From: Rhodanobacteraceae bacterium
Lineage (GTDB): Bacteria > Pseudomonadota > Gammaproteobacteria > Xanthomonadales > Rhodanobacteraceae
DNA length: 5,911 nt
Direction of reading: 5' to 3'
NCBI GenBank assembly: GCA_025928735.1
Contig: JAICIW010000161.1
Location: 1-5,911, forward strand
This document shows positions 1 through 5,911 of the stretch, piece after piece. The notes under the pieces are model-generated. The model saw only the letters and a list, made by a program, of their open reading frames with translations. It was not told the DNA's origin and did no database searches. The number at the start of each line of letters is the position of its first letter. The stretch's first letter is position 1. The position numbers were made by a program, and so were the translations under genes.

Positions 1-498
<498 letters not shown>

Positions 499-503
499 GA
501 GTC

Positions 504-751
504 AGACCTGTCCACAGTTAGCCAAATGAGCCGCGTTGCTTCGCAGCGGTCGCCAGACAAGGTGCGCGCCGCTGCGCCATGGTGGTCATGGTCAAGGCGC
601 GCACCGCCGTATGGCAGCCGCTGCGGAGCAACCCTCCGGGCCGGGGCCATTTGCCCGCATGGCTGCGTCATCGTTCGTCTATGTATCGACATACATCTTC
701 CTCACTCTTCCTTGCCCTGCAGGCAAATGGCCGACGGCGCGGCCCGTTTGG

Positions 752-769
<18 letters not shown>
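504..769. repeat. 266-base branched palindrome filling the coxB-ctaD gap (possible MITE-like element or structured mRNA region)
   Basis: The outer arms 504-538 and 735-769 pair over 35 bases with four mismatches (C-A type in the minus-strand RNA) and two G-U wobbles. The outermost 23 bases have a single mismatch. Inside are two separate stems. One is 535-549 with 618-632 (14 of 15 paired), continued by a perfect 10-base stem 561-570 with 596-605. The other is 645-659 with 718-732 (14 of 15). A small hairpin 680-684/689-693 lies inside the second. The whole would fold as an outer stem with two branches. The right arm runs 18 bases into coxB and includes its stop codon; the left arm ends 5 bases before ctaD. 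No convincing target-site duplication flanks it and it encodes no plausible protein. It may be a non-autonomous mobile repeat, a structured RNA controlling ctaD translation or mRNA processing, or both. This covers the only gap over 250 bases in the window. Confidence 0.75.
507..513 (-). promoter_or_regulatory. Ribosome binding site of ctaD, buried in a long inverted repeat
   Basis: On the minus strand this reads GGACAGG, ending 8 bases before the ctaD ATG, and it is the only purine-rich candidate there. It lies inside the left arm (504-538) of a 35-base inverted repeat whose partner arm (735-769) holds the end of coxB. In the mRNA the site would be base-paired with CCUGCCC from the coxB end, apart from one C-A mismatch. 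Sequestration, and opening by ribosomes finishing coxB, are inferences. Confidence 0.6.
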
Positions 770-1743
<974 letters not shown>

Positions 1744-1747
<4 letters not shown>

Positions 1748-2691
1748 GACCGCTCCTCCGTGCGACGCGTCTCGCTGCGACGCAGGAACACGACGAATCC
1801 GGCGAGCAACACCGCGAACGAAATGCCGAGCCCCTGCATGATCCGGTGGATCGTCAGCGTGTAGCGCCCGGTCGAGGTGTCGTACTGGCAACACAGCAGC
1901 ACCAGCCGGTCGATGATGTTGCCGACGCTTCCATGCGAGGCATTCACCAGCGCCAGCCGCAGGGTTTCGGCCGGAAACTTCACGCCGAACAGGTATTGCG
2001 AAACCTTGCCGTCGGGCGTCAGCACCACGATGCCGGTCGCATGATCGAACTGATCGCTGCGCGCATCGAACATGTAGCGAAAGCCGATGCTGTGCATCAG
2101 CGGCGCGATCGACGTCCGGGTTCCGGTGAGGTAGTGCCAGTGCGCGACGCCAGCGCCGGGGTGGTTTGCTGCATCCATATGTTGCGCGTGGCGCGCGTCG
2201 GCCGGGGTTTCGTTCGGATCGATGCTGACCAGCACCACGTCGAACTGCTTGCCGGGCGTGAAGCCGGTCCCGCGCACACCCTTGGCGACACCGGTGCGCA
2301 CCACGCTGCACAAGGTCTTGCAGGTGAAGTAGCCCGGCACCAGCAATACGGGCTTGCCGTGCAACAGCCCGCGCAGATGAATTGCCTTGCCGCTGGCATC
2401 GTGGAACACAGTATCCAGCGGCACCTGTGTGCCCAGTTCCTGATCGAAGCCGACGCGCTGGTGCAGGTCGGGCGGGGCGCGGACACGGGTGGCTGGCGCC
2501 GCGGCGAATGCGAGCTTCGGCGTCAGCAGCGCTGCCATGAGCACCGCGGCAACGCATGTTACGAAGCACATATTCTTTCGATCGTCATTCCGGCGCAAGC
2601 CGGATTCCATTTTTGGGCGAACGAAATCAACATGGATCCCGGCCTTCGCCGGGATGACGGCGGATAGATGATCGCGCGGTTGGCGTGTCAT
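1744..2691 (-). CDS. sco1: SCO1/SenC-family copper chaperone with C-terminal membrane helix; N-terminus extended by a repeat
   Basis: SCO proteins bind copper in the periplasm and help assemble the CuA centre of oxidase subunit II, fitting the gene directly downstream. From the chosen start it has 315 residues. The thioredoxin-like fold is shown by KPVLLVPGYFTCKTLC, with copper-binding Cys124 and Cys128 (CxxxC), by VVLVSIDPNETP, and by His217 in FDHATGIVVL. A C-terminal helix (about 282-304), as in SCO proteins of ACIII/caa3 clusters, should anchor it. The start is uncertain. ATG 2691 overlaps the upstream stop as ATGA and has GGGGA 7 bases upstream, the same arrangement as its neighbours. 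But residues 11-37 are then encoded by a palindromic repeat, and the hydrophobic export signal begins only at Met41. Start 2571 (275 residues) gives a clean signal peptide MCFVTCVAAVLMAALL..., but its ribosome binding site is weak (GAAAGA). Function is secure; which start is used is not. Confidence 0.93.
2583..2659. repeat. 77-base palindromic repeat inside the 5' end of sco
   Basis: Arms 2583-2609 and 2633-2659 form an inverted repeat matching at 22 of 27 positions, with outer ends CGTCATTCCGG and CCGGGATGACG. Each arm is also a small hairpin in itself (CCGGC-gcaa-GCCGG and CCCGGC-cttc-GCCGGG). In the sco frame it is open and reads AVIPAKAGIH...GLRRNDD, a translation familiar from dispersed repeats of Xanthomonadales and some other proteobacteria (recognition from memory, not a search). 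It sits between the coupled ATGA start at 2691 and the signal-peptide Met at 2571. Confidence 0.85.
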
Positions 2692-3122
2692 CTTGGCATC
2701 CCCGGTGACCTCGCAGATTTGGCGTTGCTCGAAGCGGAAGCCGGTACGCCATTCAAGATCGACGGAGCCGACGCATGCGCGTGCTGTGCGGCGTAGATTT
2801 TCATCGCTCGCTGGATCGGAATACGCGCGTAATCGTGTTGTGCATCCGTCCATGCGTAGCCGGACAGCAGTGCCTGTTTTTCTGCCCGGAACGTCGCGAG
2901 GTCGGTTTGCGGATGCGCCTGCAGGCGCGGCTGCGGTGGAATTTGCGCCGATCGCGCCGCGATCTCCGCATGGTTCGGGATCACCGCATGGGACAGGATC
3001 AGGTGCAGCGCGACCGCGATGGCGATCACGACCACGGCGAAGATGCCCGCAATGACGAGGATCGTGCGGTAGTTGATCGCATCGGGCTCGTGGCCGAAGG
3101 GTTTTTCCATTGGCTCAGCCAT
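2688..3122 (-). CDS. Small single-helix membrane protein of the ACIII/caa3 cluster, function unknown
   Basis: The protein has 144 residues. A short polar N-terminus ends in EPDAINYRT and is followed by one strong membrane helix (about 19-44) and then a soluble tail. The tail contains PPQPRLQAHPQTDL and LLSGYAWTDAQHDYARIPIQRAM (residues 85-107). I recognise this pattern (L..Y.W.D....R.PI..AM) from small proteins lying between actF and sco in other clusters of this kind, but know of no assigned function. The last 35 residues are Ala/Ser-rich and probably disordered. With no cysteines or haem motif it is not an electron carrier; an assembly or linking role between ACIII and the oxidase is a guess. 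The start at 3122 overlaps actF by 8 bases and has GGAG 7 bases upstream. Met5 (3110) is a possible alternative lying after the actF stop. The stop overlaps the sco start as ATGA. Confidence 0.85.
   Translation of the reverse strand: MAEPMEKPFGHEPDAINYRTILVIAGIFAVVVIAIAVALHLILSHAVIPNHAEIAARSAQIPPQPRLQAHPQTDLATFRAEKQALLSGYAWTDAQHDYARIPIQRAMKIYAAQHAHASAPSILNGVPASASSNAKSARSPGMPR
2699..2703 (-). promoter_or_regulatory. Ribosome binding site favouring the 2691 start of sco
   Basis: The minus strand reads GGGGA, then 7 bases, then ATG at 2691-2689. The same 6-7 base spacing is seen before actD, actE, actF, the small gene and coxB. It supports the ATGA-coupled start as the original one, even though a repeat now separates it from the export signal. 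Confidence 0.6.
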
Positions 3123-4248
3123 GCGACTGCTCCAGCTCGCCGGCGGCTGCTGCCGATGAAGCCCATGTGCTTCGTGCGGCGCGAAGTTGCCCGACCCATC
3201 CGCACCACCACAACGCGCCGATGCCCACGGGCGCGCACAGGTCGGTCCAGCGCAGCGCGAAGCCGCCGGTGCGAGAGCCGGGCACGATCAACCAGAATGC
3301 GTCGGCGCAACTGGCGACGATCAGCATCACCGCGATCGCACGCAGCCAGCCGCGATGTCGTTTGGCGGCGCGCGAAAGCAGGACGGCGAACGGCAGCGCG
3401 AAATTGAACGCGATCAGGAACCACGCGAGGTATCGCCAAGACGTCAGCGTGCGCGGGATGTACCACGCGTTTTCGTCGGGCAGGTCGGCGATCCAGACGG
3501 TGAGGTACTGCACGAACGCGAGGTACGACCACGCCAGCACGAACATCAGCAGCAGGTTGCCGAGGTCGTGGAGCACGTCGGGTGCGACCGTCATTTCACG
3601 ATCGCGCCACGTCGCAGCAATCGCGGTCGCCAGCGCGCAGGCGCCCAGCAGCCAACCCGTGCCGACCATCATCCCGAATATCGACGAATGCCAGTGCGGT
3701 GTCAGCGACACGGCCCAGTCGACGGACGCCAGCAGCGAAGTGACGCCGAACACGATCAGGCCCGGCGCCGCGATGCGGCGCGCGCGGACGCCGTCGCCCA
3801 TATTGCGCGTGAATGCGACCAGCCATCCGATCCACACCACGAAGTACATGATGGTGCGTATCACGAAGAACGTCGGATCGAGGTACCACGTTTGCTGCCG
3901 TACCTGCATGTGATGCCCGAACGTGGCCGGCGCGCTCCAGTCGTACAGCAGGTGCATGCACACCAATACCGGAATAACGGCCAACGCCATCAGCGGCAGC
4001 AACCGTGCGGCCGCAAGCAACGGCGGCCGGATGCAGTCGCCCCAGGCGCCACCGGTGATTGCGTGGATCATCAGCAGCGCGAGGCTGCCGATGCTCAGGC
4101 CCGTGAAAAAGAAGAACGCGAACAGATACGAAAGCAGTGCCTGCTTCGGTTCGCGCGACAGCCCCAGCAGCAGGCACGCGCTCAGCGCCGCGATGCCGAT
4201 CAACAGCGCGAACCATTGCGCAAGCGTGCGAGGCAGCCAGGCGTTCAT
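3115..4248 (-). CDS. actF: ACIII subunit ActF, polytopic membrane protein
   Basis: ActF is an integral membrane subunit of alternative complex III. It is distantly related to NrfD-like ActC and packs beside it in the quinol-oxidising complex. The 377 residues hold about ten hydrophobic helices. Recognisable conserved blocks are LFAFFFFTGLSIGSLALLM followed by IHAITGGAWG (about 42-70), SVDWAVSLTPHWHSSIFGM (175-193) and WSYLAFVQYLTVWIADLPDE followed by NAWYIPR (240-266). No cofactor motif is expected and none is seen. The start at 4248 overlaps the actE stop as ATGA and has AGGG 7 bases upstream. An in-frame upstream ATG at 4308 is rejected because the extra 20 residues (MPNPHPCPAAGG...) are repeat sequence in the shadow of actE. 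The end overlaps the next gene by 8 bases. Sequence and position agree on the assignment. Confidence 0.94.
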   Translation of the reverse strand: MNAWLPRTLAQWFALLIGIAALSACLLLGLSREPKQALLSYLFAFFFFTGLSIGSLALLMIHAITGGAWGDCIRPPLLAAARLLPLMALAVIPVLVCMHLLYDWSAPATFGHHMQVRQQTWYLDPTFFVIRTIMYFVVWIGWLVAFTRNMGDGVRARRIAAPGLIVFGVTSLLASVDWAVSLTPHWHSSIFGMMVGTGWLLGACALATAIAATWRDREMTVAPDVLHDLGNLLLMFVLAWSYLAFVQYLTVWIADLPDENAWYIPRTLTSWRYLAWFLIAFNFALPFAVLLSRAAKRHRGWLRAIAVMLIVASCADAFWLIVPGSRTGGFALRWTDLCAPVGIGALWWCGWVGQLRAARSTWASSAAAAGELEQSHG

Positions 4249-5222
4249 TGCAATGCCCTGCTTTCCCCCGCTCCCCCCGGCAGCGGGGCAGGGGTGAGGG
4301 TTCGGCACGGGGCTGAGTGTTGGGCGTTGCCCGAACCCTCACCCGCCGCTTCGCGGCACCCTCTCCCGGAGGGAGAGGGTTTCACTACTTGCGGCTGCGA
4401 TGCGCCGAGCTTCTGCAAATCCGCCGCGCTCAAATCCGATTTCGGTGCGTGCTGGCTCAATTGCAACGCGCGGATGTAGGCCACGATCGCCCAGCGATCG
4501 TGCGGCGAAATCCGGTCGGCGTAGGGATACATCACGCCGTAACCGTTGCTGATCACCTTGTAGAAGTGACTGTCCGGCGCGTTGCGCAACGCGGCCGTGT
4601 GGTAACTCGGCGGGTGCGGGAAGCCGCGTTCGGCGATCATGCCGTCACCATCGCCTGCGCGGCTGTGGCAGGGCGCGCAGTAGATGTCGAAACGTTGTTG
4701 CCCACGCGAAAGCAGCGTCGGCGTGATCGGCAACGGGTTCGCGTAGCCGGGCGAAGCGGCGGCGCCCGTCTGCGCGAGCGGTTTCCCGTTTGCGTCCACG
4801 CCGCTGACCGGGCCCGCGAGTGGCACCAATGCGACGCGATCCGTGCGCCCGCTCGATACGCCAGCCAGCGCGCCAGCCGAGTAGGGTTGCGTGCCCGGCA
4901 CTTGCGGCCGCGACGAGTTGCCGTTCGCCCACAGCGGACTCGATGTCAGCGGCTTGTACTTCGGCTGGTCGTACATCTCGTGCATGCCGCGCTCGCAACC
5001 GGTGAGTGCGAGCGTTGCGAATGCGAACACCAGAAGCCTTGCCGCCAAGAGGCCTCGATCTTTGCTCGTCATTCCGAGGCCGTCGCCGGCTTTGCCGGCG
5101 ACGAAACCCGGAACCCAACGACTTTTCGCGACCGGAAAAAAAGTCACCGGGTTCCGGGTTCGGCCCGCGGTAAATCTGCGGGCCGTCCCGGAATGACGAA
5201 TGAGGTGGCGGCGGCGGATCAT
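4245..5222 (-). CDS. actE: ACIII subunit ActE, lipoprotein cytochrome c with repeat-derived N- and C-terminal extensions
   Basis: ActE is a periplasm-facing monohaem cytochrome c that moves electrons in or out of ACIII. From start 5222 it has 325 residues. A lipoprotein signal is followed by the lipobox LTGC with Cys76. Then come EMYDQPKYKPL, typical of ActE, the haem site Cys182-Ala-Pro-Cys185-His186, and the likely axial Met231 in GVMYPYADRISPHDRWAIVAYI. The core ends near residue 280. Start 5222 overlaps the actD stop as ATGA behind a strong GGAGGT, but residues 8-53 are then encoded by a palindromic repeat, leaving about 50 residues before the signal peptide. Start 5072 (275 residues, MTSKDRGLLAARLLVFAFAT) gives a normal signal peptide but has a poor binding site, and its ATG lies in the repeat's terminal arm. 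Residues 281-325 come from a second repeat. Identity is firm; the termini are uncertain and may be processed or tolerated additions. Confidence 0.93.
   Translation of the reverse strand: MIRRRHLIRHSGTARRFTAGRTRNPVTFFPVAKSRWVPGFVAGKAGDGLGMTSKDRGLLAARLLVFAFATLALTGCERGMHEMYDQPKYKPLTSSPLWANGNSSRPQVPGTQPYSAGALAGVSSGRTDRVALVPLAGPVSGVDANGKPLAQTGAAASPGYANPLPITPTLLSRGQQRFDIYCAPCHSRAGDGDGMIAERGFPHPPSYHTAALRNAPDSHFYKVISNGYGVMYPYADRISPHDRWAIVAYIRALQLSQHAPKSDLSAADLQKLGASQPQVVKPSPSGRGCREAAGEGSGNAQHSAPCRTLTPAPLPGGAGESRALQ
4261..4381. repeat. GC-rich multi-hairpin repeat forming the 3' end of actE
   Basis: Several perfect inverted repeats lie side by side: 4358-4367 with 4371-4380 (ACCCTCTCCC and its complement, 3-base loop), 4345-4349 with 4353-4357, 4292-4305 with 4331-4344 (14 bases perfect), and 4266-4272 with 4282-4288. 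In the actE frame it is open and reads KPSPSGRGCREAAGEGSG...RTLTPAPLPGGAGE, the kind of translation seen for dispersed repeats of Xanthomonadales genomes (recognised from memory). Its left end abuts the AGGG binding site of actF. The exact outer boundaries are approximate. Confidence 0.8.
5066..5199. repeat. 134-base palindromic repeat inside the 5' end of actE
   Basis: Perfect 11-base terminal inverted repeats (5066-5076 and 5189-5199, core CGTCATTCCG) enclose three internal stems. These are 5081-5090 with 5094-5103 (10 bases perfect, 3-base loop), 5105-5116 with 5149-5160 (12 bases perfect, with 5120-5126/5139-5145 nested inside), and 5162-5168 with 5178-5184. It is open in the actE frame and would encode residues 8-53. 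Its ends match those of the repeat in sco, while the cores differ, so the two look like members of one family of dispersed repeats. No transposase is present. Confidence 0.85.
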
Positions 5223-5758
5223 TCCGCCACCTCCACCACCGACAGCGGCGACAGCGTTTTCAGGAATCGCTGCGTGGCCTGCGGATCGAAGCGCGGATCG
5301 TCGCTGCGCACCAGCAGGAAGAAGCGGTCGCTGGTCGCGCGTTCGAACTCGTGGCTTTCGAATAACGGATGATGCACGCGCGGCAGCCGCGCGCCGAACA
5401 GCACGGCGCCGACGCCGAGCAATACCGCCCACAGGATCGTCATCTCCACCGCCGGCGGAATGAACGCAGGCCAGGAAAAGGTCGGCCGCCCACCCACGTT
5501 GATCGGGTAATTCACCACCGCCGAATACCATTCCAGCCAGTAGGTGAACGTGCCGCCGCCGATCGCGCCGAGCAGCATCCAGAATGGCACCCAGTGATGG
5601 CGTGCATCCAGCGCCTCGTCCAGTCCCTCGACCGGGTAGGGCGAGTAGGCTTCGACGCACGACGCGAAATAGCCTTCTTCGCGCACGCGCCGCACCGCCG
5701 CGAGCAGGTGCTCCGCTTCGGCGAATTCAGCCAGCAGGCCGTGCACGCGCGCGCTCAT
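5219..5758 (-). CDS. actD: ACIII subunit ActD (DUF3341 family membrane protein)
   Basis: ActD is a small integral membrane subunit of alternative complex III. The 179 residues form an N-terminal soluble domain (MSARVHGLLAEFAEAEHLLA, then AYSPYPVEGLDEAL at 37-50), two membrane helices (about 57-79 and 98-122) joined by the family's INVGGRP...SWPAFIPPAVEM segment, and a C-terminal soluble domain (about 123-179). The segment FERATSDRFFLLVRSDDPRF in this last domain is typical. No cofactor ligands are seen, as expected. The start at 5758 overlaps the actC stop as ATGA and has GGGGAGG 7 bases upstream. The stop overlaps the upstream start of actE in the same way. Length is usual for DUF3341 and the gene order actC-actD-actE-actF is the classical one, so the call is secure. 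Confidence 0.95.
   Translation of the reverse strand: MSARVHGLLAEFAEAEHLLAAVRRVREEGYFASCVEAYSPYPVEGLDEALDARHHWVPFWMLLGAIGGGTFTYWLEWYSAVVNYPINVGGRPTFSWPAFIPPAVEMTILWAVLLGVGAVLFGARLPRVHHPLFESHEFERATSDRFFLLVRSDDPRFDPQATQRFLKTLSPLSVVEVAE
5229..5234 (-). promoter_or_regulatory. Strong ribosome binding site favouring the 5222 start of actE
   Basis: The minus strand reads GGAGGT inside the last codons of actD, and its GGAGG core ends 7 bases before the ATG at 5222-5220. It is among the best matches to the 16S rRNA tail in the window. The alternative start at 5072 has only CCTCGGA before it. The site therefore argues that ribosomes initiate upstream of the repeat. Confidence 0.7.
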
Positions 5759-5911
5759 CGCTGCGCCTCCCCGCCGCGCCGCGCCGCGAGCAACTTGCGC
5801 AGCTCGAACATCGACAGCATCGGCAGCAGCCGCGTGAACAGCAGGAACATGAAAAAGAACATCCCGATCGAACCGATCAGGAACGCGATGTCCCAGAACG
5901 TGGGCCAGAAC
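5755..5911 (-). CDS. actC: ACIII subunit ActC (NrfD/PsrC-like), last 51 residues
   Basis: Only the C-terminal end is in the window; the gene enters from the right edge. It reads FWPTFWDIAFLIGSIGMFFF, then MFLLFTRLLPMLSMFELRKL and a basic tail ending GGEAQR. The WPTFWD-IAF block, the last hydrophobic helix and the following LP.(L/I)S.FE(L/M)R motif are the usual end of the quinol-interacting ActC subunit, a polytopic NrfD-like protein. The stop TGA (5757-5755) overlaps the actD ATG. Position next to actD supports the call. Quinol-site residues lie outside the window. Confidence 0.9.
   Translation of the reverse strand, partial: FWPTFWDIAFLIGSIGMFFFMFLLFTRLLPMLSMFELRKLLAARRGGEAQR

Noticed and set aside
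640..735. Possible promoter for ctaD in the AT-richer centre of the palindrome
   Set aside because: The TATGTATCGACATA stretch is a small hairpin, and I found no paired -35 and -10 boxes with acceptable spacing on the minus strand.
1748..2569. Extension of coxB upstream of 1747 in the same frame
   Set aside because: It is Arg-rich shadow translation of sco. The ATGA start with GGAGGA is clear and gives the expected subunit II N-terminus.
4249..4308. Upstream extension of actF starting at ATG 4308
   Set aside because: The extra residues are the translation of a repeat in another frame. The ATG at 4248 has the coupled ATGA overlap and a correctly spaced AGGG.
3187..4479. Long plus-strand open frame of 430 codons
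   Set aside because: It is antisense to actF and the end of actE, with compositionally biased translation (QQREAADAQ-type) and no domain. It is a shadow of the real genes.
5133..5160. Intrinsic terminator suggested by a run of T on the minus strand near 5135-5142
   Set aside because: The bases just before the T run are direct repeats of AACCCGG rather than a hairpin, and the run is inside the palindrome and the actE reading frame.

Overview
The window is a dense, high-G+C stretch of one respiratory operon, read entirely on the minus strand. Seven complete or partial genes of an alternative complex III (ACIII, quinol:cytochrome c oxidoreductase) and an attached caa3-type cytochrome c oxidase run from the right edge to the left edge: actC (3' end only), actD, actE, actF, a small one-helix membrane protein of unknown function, a SCO-family copper chaperone, coxB (subunit II with a fused cytochrome c domain) and ctaD (5' end only). 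The gene order, the G+C richness and the kinds of palindromic repeat present (a repeat that reads as VIPAKAGIH..., and another that reads as LTPAPLP.../PSPSGRG) suggest a gammaproteobacterium of the Xanthomonadales, perhaps Rhodanobacteraceae. That placement is inference and is not proven by the window.

How the genes work together: the Act complex oxidises membrane quinol. Electrons pass through haem c subunits such as ActE to the oxidase, entering through the haem c and CuA centres of CoxB and reducing O2 at the binuclear centre of CtaD. The SCO protein probably loads copper into CuA. The small membrane protein is a constant-looking companion without a known job. actA, actB and most of actC lie beyond the right edge. 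The rest of ctaD and any later cox genes lie beyond the left edge.

Layout: consecutive genes are tightly coupled. actC/actD, actD/actE, actE/actF, small gene/sco and sco/coxB each share a 4-base ATGA stop-start overlap, and actF/small gene overlap by 8 bases. A Shine-Dalgarno-like sequence sits 6-7 bases before each of these starts. Only coxB/ctaD is spaced out, by a 253-base gap.

The striking feature is that four of the seven junctions carry palindromic repeats. (1) A 134-base repeat lies just inside the 5' end of actE. (2) A GC-rich repeat of about 120 bases forms the 3' end of actE. (3) A 77-base repeat lies just inside the 5' end of sco. (4) A 266-base branched palindrome fills the coxB-ctaD gap; its outer stem contains both the coxB stop codon and the ctaD ribosome binding site. 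The first three are open in the gene's frame, so they would be translated as N- or C-terminal extensions. No transposase, CRISPR array, tRNA or rRNA was seen.
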